Source: Desulfocicer vacuolatum DSM 3385
GTDB lineage: Bacteria; Desulfobacterota; Desulfobacteria; Desulfobacterales; Desulfobacteraceae
Assembly (NCBI RefSeq): GCF_900176365.1
Contig: NZ_FWXY01000009.1
Location: forward strand, 1-64,000
DNA length: 64,000 nucleotides
Direction of reading: 5' to 3'
The notes beneath the pieces were generated by a model that did not search any database, was not told where the DNA came from, and saw only the letters and a program-made list of their open reading frames with translations. Shown one piece after another: positions 1-8,579 of this stretch. The translations under genes were made by a program, and so were the position numbers. Numbering within the stretch: position 1 is the stretch's first letter; each line of letters opens with the position of its first letter.

Positions 1-503
1 TAAAATCAATGGTGATAATCCCTGAATTGGCAAATAGTTATGAGTAGTCTACATAATTCTTTTGCCAAAACAACACGAAAATAAGAGATAAGAATCTAAG
101 AAAGCTTTTGAAAAATGGAAATTTCGGCATTTAAAAAATAGTAAATATTCGGCTCATCAATGTAACGGTTTGGCCGGTGCGCCATATTCGCTTAATTGGG
201 ACTGCGTGGCATATTATGTGAGCAAGCCAAAATAAATGATGATGGGGTGCCAGCGGAATATTTACAAAAAATGTGAGAAAAGAGAATAAATCAGCCATTG
301 TTTCATGTCAAAGGATTTGACGCAAAATTGTCTTTTTATGGGCAATTAAGGTGCTCATATTGCTTGAGCAATGGGCAAATGATGTGTAAATCATGATGAA
401 ATCACATTGATGAAACAGTCATCTTTTTGATTCCAACACATATGAGCCCATAATTAGAATTGCTGTGAAATGTTGTTAAAAAAATTCAGAAAAAGGAAGT
501 GTC
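1..503. other. AT-rich intergenic region
   Basis: No reading frame here looks like a gene in either direction. A Shine-Dalgarno-like AAAAGGAAG lies at about 491-499, just before the TTG start of the hemW-like gene. The rest shows nothing I can name. Confidence 0.6.
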
Positions 504-1646
504 TTGTCTGAACCCCACGGATTGTATGTCCATGTGCCCTTTTGTGTTAAAAAATGCGCCTATTGTGATTTCTATTCCACAAGTGATCTAACCCTGACAA
601 ACAGCTTTGTTGCTGCATTGTTGAAGGAGATGAAGCTGCGCTCTTTTAAGGATCGTTGCATTGACACCATCTATTTTGGTGGGGGAACTCCCTCGGTGCT
701 CACCGCCCGGCAGATGGAGCGCATTTTATCCGGTATCCATGATTTTGCCCCTGTTTCTCCGTTGCTGGAGGTGACAATGGAGGTGAACCCCGGCACTGTG
801 GGGGGCACATATCTTGCGGATGTGTATTCCCTGGGTGTCAATCGGCTTAACATCGGGGTGCAGTCCTTTGGGGATGAAAAACTTAAATTCCTCGGTCGAA
901 TTCATAATTCTGAAGACGCAGTCAAGGCCCTGGAAGATGCCCGCCGGGCAGGCTTTGAAAACATCGGCCTTGATCTTATGTTTGGGGTTCCCCATGAAAT
1001 GCCGGAGCAATGGCGCAAAGACATGGATACGGCCTTTTCCTTTTTGCCGGAGCATCTCTCTTGCTATATGCTCACATATGAGCCTGATACCCCCCTTGAT
1101 AATACCCGCAGGGCCGGTGGGGTGATACCCCTGGAAGATGAAAAAGTGGCCGATCTTTTTACGTTTACCTCCCGTTATGCAGGGCAACTTGGGTATGATC
1201 ATTATGAAGTGTCCAATTTTGCAAAAAAAAAGAGCTGCCAATCCCGTCATAATAAGAAATATTGGTCTGGTGTGCCCTACACAGGGTTTGGGCCGGCAGC
1301 CCACTCCTTTGATGGGACAACACGTTTCTGGAATCACCGGGATGTCATCAAATATATCCATCACCTTGAAAAGGCCGAGCTGCCTGTCCTGGAACAGGAA
1401 TTTCTCACCCGGGAACAGGTTCTCATGGAAAGGGTGATGCTGGGACTGAGAACCTTTGAAGGACTTGATATTTCGGCATTTGAACAAATTGCAGGACAAC
1501 CCTTTGAGCAACAGTTCCAGGCTGTGCCTGGCCGGGTGGAAGAACTGGGATGGGGCGGGATTTCCCAGGGAAGATTTTCCCTTAATCTTGGGGGGATGGT
1601 CTATCTGGATACGGTGGTGGAGTGGTTTGTGGAAAAAATTGTATGA
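504..1646 (+). CDS. hemW: HemW-like radical SAM haem chaperone / coproporphyrinogen III oxidase-like protein
   Basis: A 380-residue radical SAM protein. The cluster motif is Cys14-x3-Cys18-x2-Cys21 followed by DFY, and a GGGTPS glycine motif lies near residue 60, both standard for the HemN/HemW family. The length (about 380) and the short N-terminus before the motif fit HemW, a haem-binding chaperone, rather than the longer true HemN oxidase (about 450). The start is TTG at 504, preceded by AAAAGGAAG; the family N-terminus follows directly (LYVHVPFC). It stands alone, convergent with the carbonic anhydrase gene. HemN and HemW are often confused in annotation; family assignment is secure, exact role is inferred. 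Confidence 0.9.
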   Translation: MSEPHGLYVHVPFCVKKCAYCDFYSTSDLTLTNSFVAALLKEMKLRSFKDRCIDTIYFGGGTPSVLTARQMERILSGIHDFAPVSPLLEVTMEVNPGTVGGTYLADVYSLGVNRLNIGVQSFGDEKLKFLGRIHNSEDAVKALEDARRAGFENIGLDLMFGVPHEMPEQWRKDMDTAFSFLPEHLSCYMLTYEPDTPLDNTRRAGGVIPLEDEKVADLFTFTSRYAGQLGYDHYEVSNFAKKKSCQSRHNKKYWSGVPYTGFGPAAHSFDGTTRFWNHRDVIKYIHHLEKAELPVLEQEFLTREQVLMERVMLGLRTFEGLDISAFEQIAGQPFEQQFQAVPGRVEELGWGGISQGRFSLNLGGMVYLDTVVEWFVEKIV

Positions 1647-1664
1647 AACATCGGTGTGGTTAAA

Positions 1665-1710
1665 TGGGGTCAGGCCTGCTTTATTGTCTTTTGATACAGA
1701 CCTGACCCCA
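1665..1710. repeat. inverted repeat TGGGGTCAGG...CCTGACCCCA
   Basis: A perfect 10-bp inverted repeat (1665-1674 and 1701-1710) separated by 26 bases, between two convergent genes. It may act as a transcription end point, but no T-run follows. The GGGGTCAGG type of stem is also known next to REP-associated (Y1) transposases, so it may be an orphan REP hairpin. Confidence 0.5.
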
Positions 1711-1775
1711 TGAGTTAATCATACACCAGGGGGGCATTGTTTGTGAAAATGTTGCTTTGGTGTTGGACGATTAAG

Positions 1776-2825
1776 TTATTCAATGACGGCTTTATCTGGG
1801 TTTTCTTCCACTTTTTTCAGGATTTCCATGGATTTTTCCTGGGGCAGCCATTTAATGGTGCCTTCCCCCACATCATAGACAGCACCCACCACCGTGACCT
1901 TGCCTGCGGCAACCAGGTTCCGGGTGGCCGGGCTTTCCATGAACAACTCTTCAATGCCGGTCCAGATATTTTCTTCAATGGCCATGGGAATAATATCTTC
2001 CCCTTGGATCTCAGGATGATCAGCCATGGCTTTTTTAACCGCCGGGATAATATTGTCCACCAGGGCCGGGATATTGCGTTCCAGGGCATGACCATGACCC
2101 AGAACCGCCTGGGTAACAGCCGTCACCGCACCACATTGGGTGTGACCCAGCACCACCAGCACCGGGGTGTTCACATGGGCAAGACCATATTCAATGGAGC
2201 CCCTTTCATCCACATCACACACATTGCCTGCCACGCGGATAACAAAAATATCCATGATGCCAGCGTCAAAGATTGCCTCCACAGGCACCCGTGAGTCAGA
2301 GCAGGTAATCACCGTGGCATAGGCGTGGTCCCCCTGGTTTTCCGAGCCTGCCTGGAGGAGCCTTGCAAGGTTCATGTGGGGGTGGGCTGATTCACCATGG
2401 ACAAATCGCTGATTGCCTTTTTTCAGGAGAGAGATGGCTTCATCCGGTGACGGTTTGCCTTCAAAGGGATCTTTCCCTTCATGGGCCGTATCTGCCACGG
2501 CATGTGCCTCTTGTGTTTCTATTGCTGCTGTGTCCCCGGTGGTGGCCGCATGGGAAGCATCCTTTGCAACATCTTCCTGCTCCTGGGCCGGGAGCACTTC
2601 TGTTTCATTTGCCTGGACACCTGCTTTTGCATGGTGTTTCTCTTCTGCGGCAGCCTCCACAGTGCCTTTCGAAGCTGCATGGGTTTCCATGGCAACTTCA
2701 TTGTGTGTATCTGTTGCAGCAGGGGAATGTGGGGCATCATCACCGACAAAGGTGACCACAAGGATGAAGACAAACATCACGCCCAGGTAGGCCCATAGAA
2801 TGATTTTGTTTTTTTTCTCGTCCAT
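1776..2825 (-). CDS. membrane-anchored beta-class carbonic anhydrase
   Basis: 349 residues in three parts. Residues 8-28 form one hydrophobic segment after a charged MDEKKNK start, likely an uncleaved signal anchor. Residues 30-120 are a low-complexity linker rich in Ala, His, Glu and Thr. From about 125 comes a beta carbonic anhydrase domain with the zinc and catalytic set Cys175-x-Asp177-Ser-Arg179, His228 and Cys231 (GHTQCGA). It interconverts CO2 and bicarbonate. The anchor puts the enzyme at the membrane, probably on the periplasmic face, whereas most bacterial beta enzymes are cytoplasmic and about 200-220 residues. No operon partner is evident. Confidence 0.92.
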   Translation of the reverse strand: MDEKKNKIILWAYLGVMFVFILVVTFVGDDAPHSPAATDTHNEVAMETHAASKGTVEAAAEEKHHAKAGVQANETEVLPAQEQEDVAKDASHAATTGDTAAIETQEAHAVADTAHEGKDPFEGKPSPDEAISLLKKGNQRFVHGESAHPHMNLARLLQAGSENQGDHAYATVITCSDSRVPVEAIFDAGIMDIFVIRVAGNVCDVDERGSIEYGLAHVNTPVLVVLGHTQCGAVTAVTQAVLGHGHALERNIPALVDNIIPAVKKAMADHPEIQGEDIIPMAIEENIWTGIEELFMESPATRNLVAAGKVTVVGAVYDVGEGTIKWLPQEKSMEILKKVEENPDKAVIE

Positions 2826-2908
2826 TTTTTCTCCTTAAATAGATTTGAGCTGTTTTTACCTTGTGTTACAAAAGAGTCGCCCAGCCTTGTTGCGGCAACT
2901 TCTTTTAG

Positions 2909-4828
2909 TTAACTTTTTTTCCGAAGTTGTCGGGTATCCCCCACGCGGATGGTGAGATTGATGGTGTCAAAGTATTCAATCAGGGGGATGATGTACTTGC
3001 GGGAAACACCTGCCATATCCTTGAACTGGGGGGTGGTGATTTCACCGGATTTTTGCAGAAATGTCACAAGTTTTGTTTCAATATCTTTGATGGCCTTTGC
3101 ATCAAAGTAAAGATCATCCTTGGTTTTAACAATGCTTTTTTCATCAATGAGCATCTGAAGCACATCCCTTGCAACTTTTTGGTCCACCTCCAGATCCTGG
3201 CAGATGGTGCGGAAAAAGGGCGGGGTAAGTCCTGATTTTTGATAAATTTTCAGAATTTTTTCCCTGACCTCTTTTTCATCCACCTGCAAAGCCACCTCAT
3301 GTTGAGAAAGGCGGATGGTCCCCTTGTCCTGGATCACTTTGTTTTCCTTGGTAAGCCGTGCAATGACCAGGGGAAACAGTTTGGAATCTTTGTCATTGAA
3401 GGCCCGGAATTTGGATTTCAGTTCCTGGCTGGGCATTCCCTCCTTTAAAGGGTTGTCTTTATGATATGCACCAAGGCGGTCGATGACCTCCTGGGCAATG
3501 GTGTCAAACAGGGCACCATGGACGTAGATTCGCTGCTCTTTATCGGTCTGGATAAGGCGGCGGTTGGCCAGCATTTTTTGCAGAATATTTCCCAGTTTTT
3601 TATCCGGTATACTGGTCATGATCCTTAAATCTGCAAAGGAGACACCGGAAAATTTACCCTGTTCTGCAAAGTAGGAGAGGATGGCCTCATGATCTTCTTC
3701 CATGAGGCAGGCAAGGCCTTCTATGGCCTGGGTGTCGGAAAGTTTATGCTTTCTGGCAACGGGGTTGAGGATTTGGCCGCCGCCAATGGTTTTAATGGGG
3801 GAGTAACTTCTGATGACGAATCGGTCTCCTTTCATGAGACACACCGGGGTTTCCAGGCGAATCTGCACACAGGCAGTGTCACCGGGGGTGAGCTCTGCTC
3901 GATCCAGGAGCACCATGTACCCGAACACTTCGCTGGTACCGGAATGGAACCGCACCCGGGTCCGGGGTTTGGCCGGTTTGGCATTGCTGGAAAGAAAAAG
4001 GATTTCAGCATCCACCATGTAGCTGGGGTGCAGAGTGTCCGGGGTGGAGAGAATGTCTCCCCGGTCAATGGTTTCCCTGTCCAGTCCCTGGAAGTTTATG
4101 GCGGTGCGGGAGCCTGCCGTCACTGTATCCACGCTGTTGCCATGGACCTGGATGCCCCGAACCTTGGAGGTGATGCGGGAGGGAAAAATCATTATATTGT
4201 CCCCCACATTGGTTTTTCCCGATGCCAGGGTGCCGGTGATCACTGTGCCAAAGCCCTTCATGGAAAAAACCCGGTCCACGGGAAGTCGAAAAATGGGGGA
4301 CGGGGTCCGGGGGGGGATTTTGTGGCACAGCTCATTGAGGGTCTTCTTAAAATCCTCAAGTCCTTCCCCTGTGGTGGAAGACACCTGAATGATGGGGGCA
4401 TCCTCCAGAAAGGTGCCCTGGGTGAACTCCAAAATATCCTCCATGGCAAGTTCCATCAAGTCTTCATCCACCAGGTCAATTTTGGTCATGGCAATGAAGC
4501 CGTGCTTGATCCCCATGAGGGTGCATATTTCCATGTGCTCCCGGGTCTGGGGCATCACTCCTTCATCGGCGGCAATGGCCATGGATACAATGTCAATGCC
4601 ACTGGCCCCGGCCACCATATTTTTTACAAATTTTTCATGGCCGGGAACATCCACAATGCCCACCACTTCACCACTTTCCAGGGGAATGGAGGCAAATCCA
4701 AGCTCAATGGTGATGCCCCGTTTTTTTTCTTCCTTGAGTCGGTCGGTTTCAATGCCGGTTAACGCTCTGATGAGGCTGGTCTTGCCATGGTCAATGTGGC
4801 CTGCGGTTCCCAATATGATCTGGTCCAC
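2909..4828 (-). CDS. selB: selenocysteine-specific elongation factor SelB
   Basis: 639 residues. An N-terminal EF-Tu-like GTPase domain shows P-loop GHIDHGKT (about 10-17), switch region RGITIELGF, DVPGHE and TKID. Two beta-barrel domains follow, and the C-terminal half is the winged-helix array that binds the SECIS hairpin of selenoprotein mRNAs. It delivers Sec-tRNA to in-frame UGA on the ribosome. Length and layout are typical. The small membrane protein gene 13 bp upstream reads the same way. No selA, selC or selD is seen here, but SelB implies that the cell makes selenoproteins. Confidence 0.97.
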   Translation of the reverse strand: MDQIILGTAGHIDHGKTSLIRALTGIETDRLKEEKKRGITIELGFASIPLESGEVVGIVDVPGHEKFVKNMVAGASGIDIVSMAIAADEGVMPQTREHMEICTLMGIKHGFIAMTKIDLVDEDLMELAMEDILEFTQGTFLEDAPIIQVSSTTGEGLEDFKKTLNELCHKIPPRTPSPIFRLPVDRVFSMKGFGTVITGTLASGKTNVGDNIMIFPSRITSKVRGIQVHGNSVDTVTAGSRTAINFQGLDRETIDRGDILSTPDTLHPSYMVDAEILFLSSNAKPAKPRTRVRFHSGTSEVFGYMVLLDRAELTPGDTACVQIRLETPVCLMKGDRFVIRSYSPIKTIGGGQILNPVARKHKLSDTQAIEGLACLMEEDHEAILSYFAEQGKFSGVSFADLRIMTSIPDKKLGNILQKMLANRRLIQTDKEQRIYVHGALFDTIAQEVIDRLGAYHKDNPLKEGMPSQELKSKFRAFNDKDSKLFPLVIARLTKENKVIQDKGTIRLSQHEVALQVDEKEVREKILKIYQKSGLTPPFFRTICQDLEVDQKVARDVLQMLIDEKSIVKTKDDLYFDAKAIKDIETKLVTFLQKSGEITTPQFKDMAGVSRKYIIPLIEYFDTINLTIRVGDTRQLRKKS

Positions 4829-4841
4829 TGTATCATCCCCT

Positions 4842-5042
4842 CTATTTTTTTGAGTTTCGTTGTCGCATCAGCTGCATAAGGTATGCACCTGCCACAAGGC
4901 CCCCACCCAGGGCAATTCCCTGGAAGATGCTCCATTCCGGGCGGAAAATTCGTGTGAGTAAAATACCAAAGGCCATGCCAAGGATCAATCGTACTATAAA
5001 GATTGGGAAACCGCTCATGTCTGTTTTTTTATCCTTTATCAA
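4842..5042 (-). CDS. small membrane protein, unknown function
   Basis: 66 residues with a charged N-terminus, two probable membrane helices (about 14-30 and 40-58) and a basic tail ending RQRNSKK. It lies 13 bp upstream of selB on the same strand, so the two are probably co-transcribed. I do not recognise a family. Confidence 0.6.
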   Translation of the reverse strand: MIKDKKTDMSGFPIFIVRLILGMAFGILLTRIFRPEWSIFQGIALGGGLVAGAYLMQLMRQRNSKK

Positions 5043-5156
5043 GGTGAGCCGATGTTAAAAAAACATCGGAGTAGATAATATCCGAAAAATAATAAACAAA
5101 CTTGAAACAAGGGTCAATATGAATTTTGGGGAGTAATTTTGGTTTTGAGCAATTGC

Positions 5157-5180
5157 TGTCCCCTGGGGATGACGGGGACA
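5157..5180. repeat. hairpin TGTCCCC...GGGGACA
   Basis: Perfect 7-bp inverted repeat with a 10-base loop, 34 bp beyond the end of the EamA gene. It could be a transcription end for that minus-strand gene or a stray REP-like hairpin. Confidence 0.4.
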
Positions 5181-5213
5181 TTTTCTGAGCTTTTCTCTGG
5201 TCCTGGTAAAATT

Positions 5214-6086
5214 TCAGCCGATTTTGATGAGAATGGCCCCGGCCACGATGAGTATGGAGCTCAGGATTCGGTTCAGCCCCACCTGTTCTTTAAAAAATAA
5301 AAAGCCAATGCAGATACCAAACAGGGTGCTCACCTGGCGAAGGGCAGATGCGTAGCTTGCCTGGGCCTCCTGCAGACCCATACGAAAGCTGATGAAAGAC
5401 AGGAGCATGATGATGCCGCCCAGAAGAATGCTTTTGGGATTGTATTTCATCTCGGCAATCACCCGGGGTGTCTGGTGTTGCCATATCACCCGCACCACAT
5501 GGAATATCAACATATAAAAAGAGAGATGAAAGGTGTAAACGAAAATATCTCCGGTCATGACCCCCAATTTGTCCGCCACTGCCCCAAAGGAGTAGAAAAA
5601 TGAGGCTGCAAGCGCAGTTAAAACTGGGGCGTTGTTTTTTTGGGGGGGACGTTTAAATCGGGGTCGGATGATAAGAGTGCCCCTTTGTATGCTTATGGCA
5701 CCGTAAATTATCAGGGCAATGCCTGTGGCTCCGGCCAGGGAGATGGATTCGTTGAGGAGAAGGTAACTCCAGAAGATAATGTACACCGGCCCGGTCACTG
5801 TGAGGGGATAGACCAGGGTGAGATCCCCTTTTTCCAGGGAGAGCGCCACAAAGTATTGGTAAAGAAAAAAGAAAAATCCTGCGGCAAAGGCGGTGTACAT
5901 GGTGGATGAAATGAATAAAGATGCGGTGTCATGAAATTGGAAAATATAAATGCCCATTCCAGTAACTGTGACGCACATCATTAAAAAAACGGCACTGGTT
6001 TTATCTCTGCATGTTTTTAATACGCTGTTCCACAATACATGGAACAGGGCGCTGATGATGATGAATCCAAAACCTTTTAATGTCAT
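5214..6086 (-). CDS. EamA/DMT-family permease
   Basis: 290 residues, strongly hydrophobic, about ten predicted membrane helices in two EamA halves. Drug/metabolite transporter features are the first-helix FHVLWNSVLK segment and the GVALIIYG-like and ILSSILIVAGA segments closing each half. It probably exports or imports a small metabolite; the substrate cannot be told from sequence. The gene is monocistronic on the minus strand, between selB and the tRNA pair. Confidence 0.85.
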   Translation of the reverse strand: MTLKGFGFIIISALFHVLWNSVLKTCRDKTSAVFLMMCVTVTGMGIYIFQFHDTASLFISSTMYTAFAAGFFFFLYQYFVALSLEKGDLTLVYPLTVTGPVYIIFWSYLLLNESISLAGATGIALIIYGAISIQRGTLIIRPRFKRPPQKNNAPVLTALAASFFYSFGAVADKLGVMTGDIFVYTFHLSFYMLIFHVVRVIWQHQTPRVIAEMKYNPKSILLGGIIMLLSFISFRMGLQEAQASYASALRQVSTLFGICIGFLFFKEQVGLNRILSSILIVAGAILIKIG

Positions 6087-6276
6087 TGGGTGCCGTTTTG
6101 CTTAGAGGGGTTATGGGTGAATGAACTTGCCTGTTTCTTTTTTCGGTTGGCCCTGGAGGCTGTTGTTTTTACCTATTCCTTTTGGCGGCGTTTGGCAATG
6201 GAAAAAAATGGGGTGGATGTTAAAAAAAAGATTGCAATTTGTGTGATGGGCTGATATAAAGTCCTGGTTTGATTGT

Positions 6277-6353
6277 GGTGGGTGTAGCTCAGTTGGCAGA
6301 GCGCTAGGTTGTGGTCCTGGATGTCGAGGGTTCGAGCCCCTTCACTCACCCCA
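6277..6353 (+). tRNA. tRNA-His (GTG)
   Basis: Full cloverleaf: acceptor GTGGGTG (6278-6284) pairs with CACTCAC (6343-6349), D-arm GCTC..GAGC, loop TTGTGGT with anticodon GTG, T-loop TTCGAGC, encoded CCA. An extra 5' G (6277) faces the C at 6350, the hallmark of tRNA-His. Confidence 0.97.
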
Positions 6354-6386
6354 TTAAAAAAATATGCAATTTTGAATTGCTATTAT

Positions 6387-6463
6387 GCGCCTGTAGCTCA
6401 GCTGGATAGAGCGTCGGACTTCGAATCCGCAGGTCGGGAGTTCGAATCTCTCCAGGCGTGCCA
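6387..6463 (+). tRNA. tRNA-Arg (TCG), attachment site of the integrated element
   Basis: Acceptor GCGCCTG pairs with CAGGCGT. The anticodon loop CTTCGAA carries TCG, the T-loop is TTCGAAT and CCA is encoded. The 3' 50 bases are repeated perfectly at 21377-21428, showing that the gene is the attB site of the element to its right. The gene is left intact. Confidence 0.96.
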
Positions 6464-6465
6464 TA
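6414..6465 (+). repeat. attL, 52-bp core in tRNA-Arg 3' half
   Basis: Starts TCGGACTTCG in the anticodon arm and ends GTGCCATA just past the CCA. It is identical base for base to 21377-21428, in the same orientation. Confidence 0.95.
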
Positions 6466-6473
6466 AAAATCAA

Positions 6474-6507
6474 GGGGTTACAGCAAATCAGCTGTGACCC
6501 CTTTTTT
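6474..6507 (+). terminator. terminator for tRNA-Arg, supplied by the element
   Basis: GGGGTTACAGC (6474-6484) pairs with GCTGTGACCCC (6491-6501), then six T. It lies inside the element just past attL, so it replaces the original tRNA terminator displaced to the far side of attR. Confidence 0.85.
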
Positions 6508-6524
6508 GATTTGGGGCAAAAATT

Positions 6525-6575
6525 CCCATTTTATTCCCAGTTTTAAAAATGATGGTGAGTGAATTATTGTGAACA
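6525..6575. promoter_or_regulatory. left-end integrase arm-type sites (putative)
   Basis: Contains TTCCCAGTTTT, AAATGAT and GTGAATTATTGTGAA in the same order as the right end (TTCCCAGTTTT, GAATGAT, GTGAATCATAGTGAA, about 21248-21296). Matching short repeats just inside both att cores are what arm-binding sites of a tyrosine integrase look like. Confidence 0.5.
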
Positions 6576-7177
6576 AAAACACCCATTATCCCCCACCTGA
6601 CCGATTATATTTTTTTAGCATGGCCCTTGGTTGCCTCTCCTCCACCCCCCACGATTCCGAATCACAACCTTTCAGTCATTGGCCAACAATCCATACCCGT
6701 TTCCATAGACATCATTCTATCAAAGGATTCTTTGCACCTGGCGGTGATGGTTTACCAGGGAAGATAAAAGGGGTGGAAAACTATTCCGGACCTTGGATGA
6801 TCCACCATCAGTGTCCAAAGTTTAACCAGGCTATGGATAAATATTTATCTGACAACAGACCGGTTAAAGGAATCATGCCCGTGTTTGAGAATGTGGGGTT
6901 TTCGTAGGTTTTTTACAGGAAGGGTTTACCGGCTCCAGGGTGGCAATGATCCAAGGTCCGTTGGCGGGCAGCTGTCCAGGGTAGGCACCCGGCAGGAGAA
7001 AGAAGACTTTAACTTGGCTGCTATCTATCCCATGGCTTACTGGGTCCGGTGTCCGGTGATGAGAGATCCATGTTCCAGGTAAAGGGGTGTCCATTTCAGA
7101 TCCCCCTTGATGTGCTCCTTTGTCTGGGGGATAAGACGAACAAGTCTTTTCAGCCTGCCCGGTGCCCCACCCAATTC

Positions 7178-8063
7178 AAGGGGTGCGCTTTTAATGCGTA
7201 CCCCTTAGTGATACCTTTGTAGGACTCAGCCATTTTGGCTGACTGCCCCGTGCCCCGTTTTGGGGCAGTCCTACATAGGTAACTGTATCCAAAGGGAATG
7301 GAGTCTTGCTCCGAACCCTTAGCCTGGCACTGGGAAAACCCGTATCAGGTATTGCTCGATGCCTGGGAAAATACGGCTATCTTTGAGTATGTGCTTTTTT
7401 TGCACAATGCTGGTAATAGCCGTTACTGGATGGAAGGTCGGCTTTAATATCGGCAAGTTAAAAAGGGGGTGCTGCCATAGCATACCCTTTGCCCAGGATT
7501 CCTTTTTTGGCCAACGGCTTTTAACCGTCCTCTCCACTGCACAAATGTAGATAGTGCTTTTGACTGCTCAACTTTGAGCGGTGGCCACGACCTAAGATTT
7601 ACTGAGGTCATCACGGGGAAACCTGACACCCCGTTTTGGTGCATCAGACCTTTAGGGCCCAAAGGTCAACCAAGGTTTAAGACTCCCCGGCATTCAAATA
7701 AGATCTGCTCAAATTTGAGCAGGTGTCTACCACATCTCCCCAAATTTGGGGAGTGATTCCGGGATAAGATGCCCCGATTTTTCGTGTTATCTTTTTGACG
7801 GCTCAAAACTGAGCCACCAGTTGACCGGCTGAATTTTCAGCCCGTTGATTCAAGGGAGTAGCCACAGACGACTCCCTTTCCTTTCTTTTTTGGATTTAAA
7901 ATCTGAATATTCCAGAGGTAGCCATAAGCGACACCCTTTCCCCTGGCAGGTACAAAACATCTTCGTAGGGAAAACCCCCAGGGGTTTGACTTATTGCAAC
8001 GGGGATGCAAAAAATCCCCCCCAGGGAATGAAGGAATCCAGGGCGGTTAAAATATTCTTAACC
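7178..8063. repeat. array of about twenty dissimilar short palindromes
   Basis: No convincing gene lies between 6.6 and 8.05 kb. Instead there is a dense run of inverted repeats with unrelated stems. Examples: 7220-7273 (TAGGACT outer stem enclosing two hairpins, one with stem GACTGCCCC), 7373-7423 (ACGGCTAT), 7566-7579 (GCTCAA), 7613-7634 (ACGGGG), 7647-7667 (GACCTTT), 7705-7722 and 7736-7753 (perfect 18-bp palindromes around CAAATTTG), 7800-7815 (GGCTCA), 7827-7842 (GGCTGAA), 7853-7877 (AGGGAGT), 7972-7987 (AAACCCC), 8001-8019 (GGGGAT), 8045-8063 (GGTTAA). Most stems are 6-9 bp and perfect, many with AT-rich centres. The last one overlaps the stop of the adjoining gene. Confidence 0.85.
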
Positions 8064-8579
8064 CGGCTGGTGTGTGAGCCCACGGGTAATGCCCCGGGCA
8101 AGATCCCCCAGTGGTAACCGGGAAGGAAAACACCCCTCCACGGTCCCGGCAACCTGTGCCTTATAAGCCCGGACAAAGTCCCGGGTCCACCATTTCAATT
8201 CCGATTCCTGCACCCGTGATGCCCAGGCGTACCACTTCCACCTGGTACTCATCAAATGTCTGGTGACAGGATCATTAAAAGATGGATTGACCCGGGCTCC
8301 ATACCGGTGAAGATGCTCCAGGACTTTCCCGGCCTCGATCTCTGCCTTATCCCCCTGGCCACCACCCATGGCGTTGATAATATCAGCAGTGGTGGGCATG
8401 GTGTTGAATCTGTGAGTCTGGATAAGCTTGACCGCTGCTCCTTCCACCTGGTCAATGGAATATTCTTTCAATGCAGTAAACCGGAGTTTCAAACCGTTGC
8501 TGGTGAAGGACGTACCGGGGTAATTATCTGCAATGGCCATCATAATTTCCGTGAATTGTTTGAGATCTTGTTTTTTCAT
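8058..8579 (-). CDS. phage-type replication protein, helicase-loader-like (putative)
   Basis: 173 residues, last gene of the leftward operon. Its ATG overlaps the TGA of the replisome-organiser gene by 4 bp, implying translational coupling. Residues 1-70 are an all-helical region ending MPTTADIINAM, resembling N-terminal domains of phage DnaB-helicase loaders/inhibitors; the C-terminal part (DPVTRHLMSTRW, FVRAYKAQVAG) is not assigned. A truncated relative lies at 24959-25255, again directly after an organiser homologue. The family call is tentative. Confidence 0.6.
   Translation of the reverse strand: MKKQDLKQFTEIMMAIADNYPGTSFTSNGLKLRFTALKEYSIDQVEGAAVKLIQTHRFNTMPTTADIINAMGGGQGDKAEIEAGKVLEHLHRYGARVNPSFNDPVTRHLMSTRWKWYAWASRVQESELKWWTRDFVRAYKAQVAGTVEGCFPSRLPLGDLARGITRGLTHQPG

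Noticed and set aside
3689-4762. 357-codon plus-strand frame
   Set aside because: Antisense shadow of selB.
6569-6907. 112-codon plus-strand frame at the left end of the element
   Set aside because: GTG start without a ribosome site, no family resemblance, low-quality composition; overlaps possible arm sites. Could be a gene but not supported.
7319-8117. Several short frames on both strands within the palindrome array
   Set aside because: Mutually overlapping and built of hairpin sequence; open frames follow from GC-rich stems.
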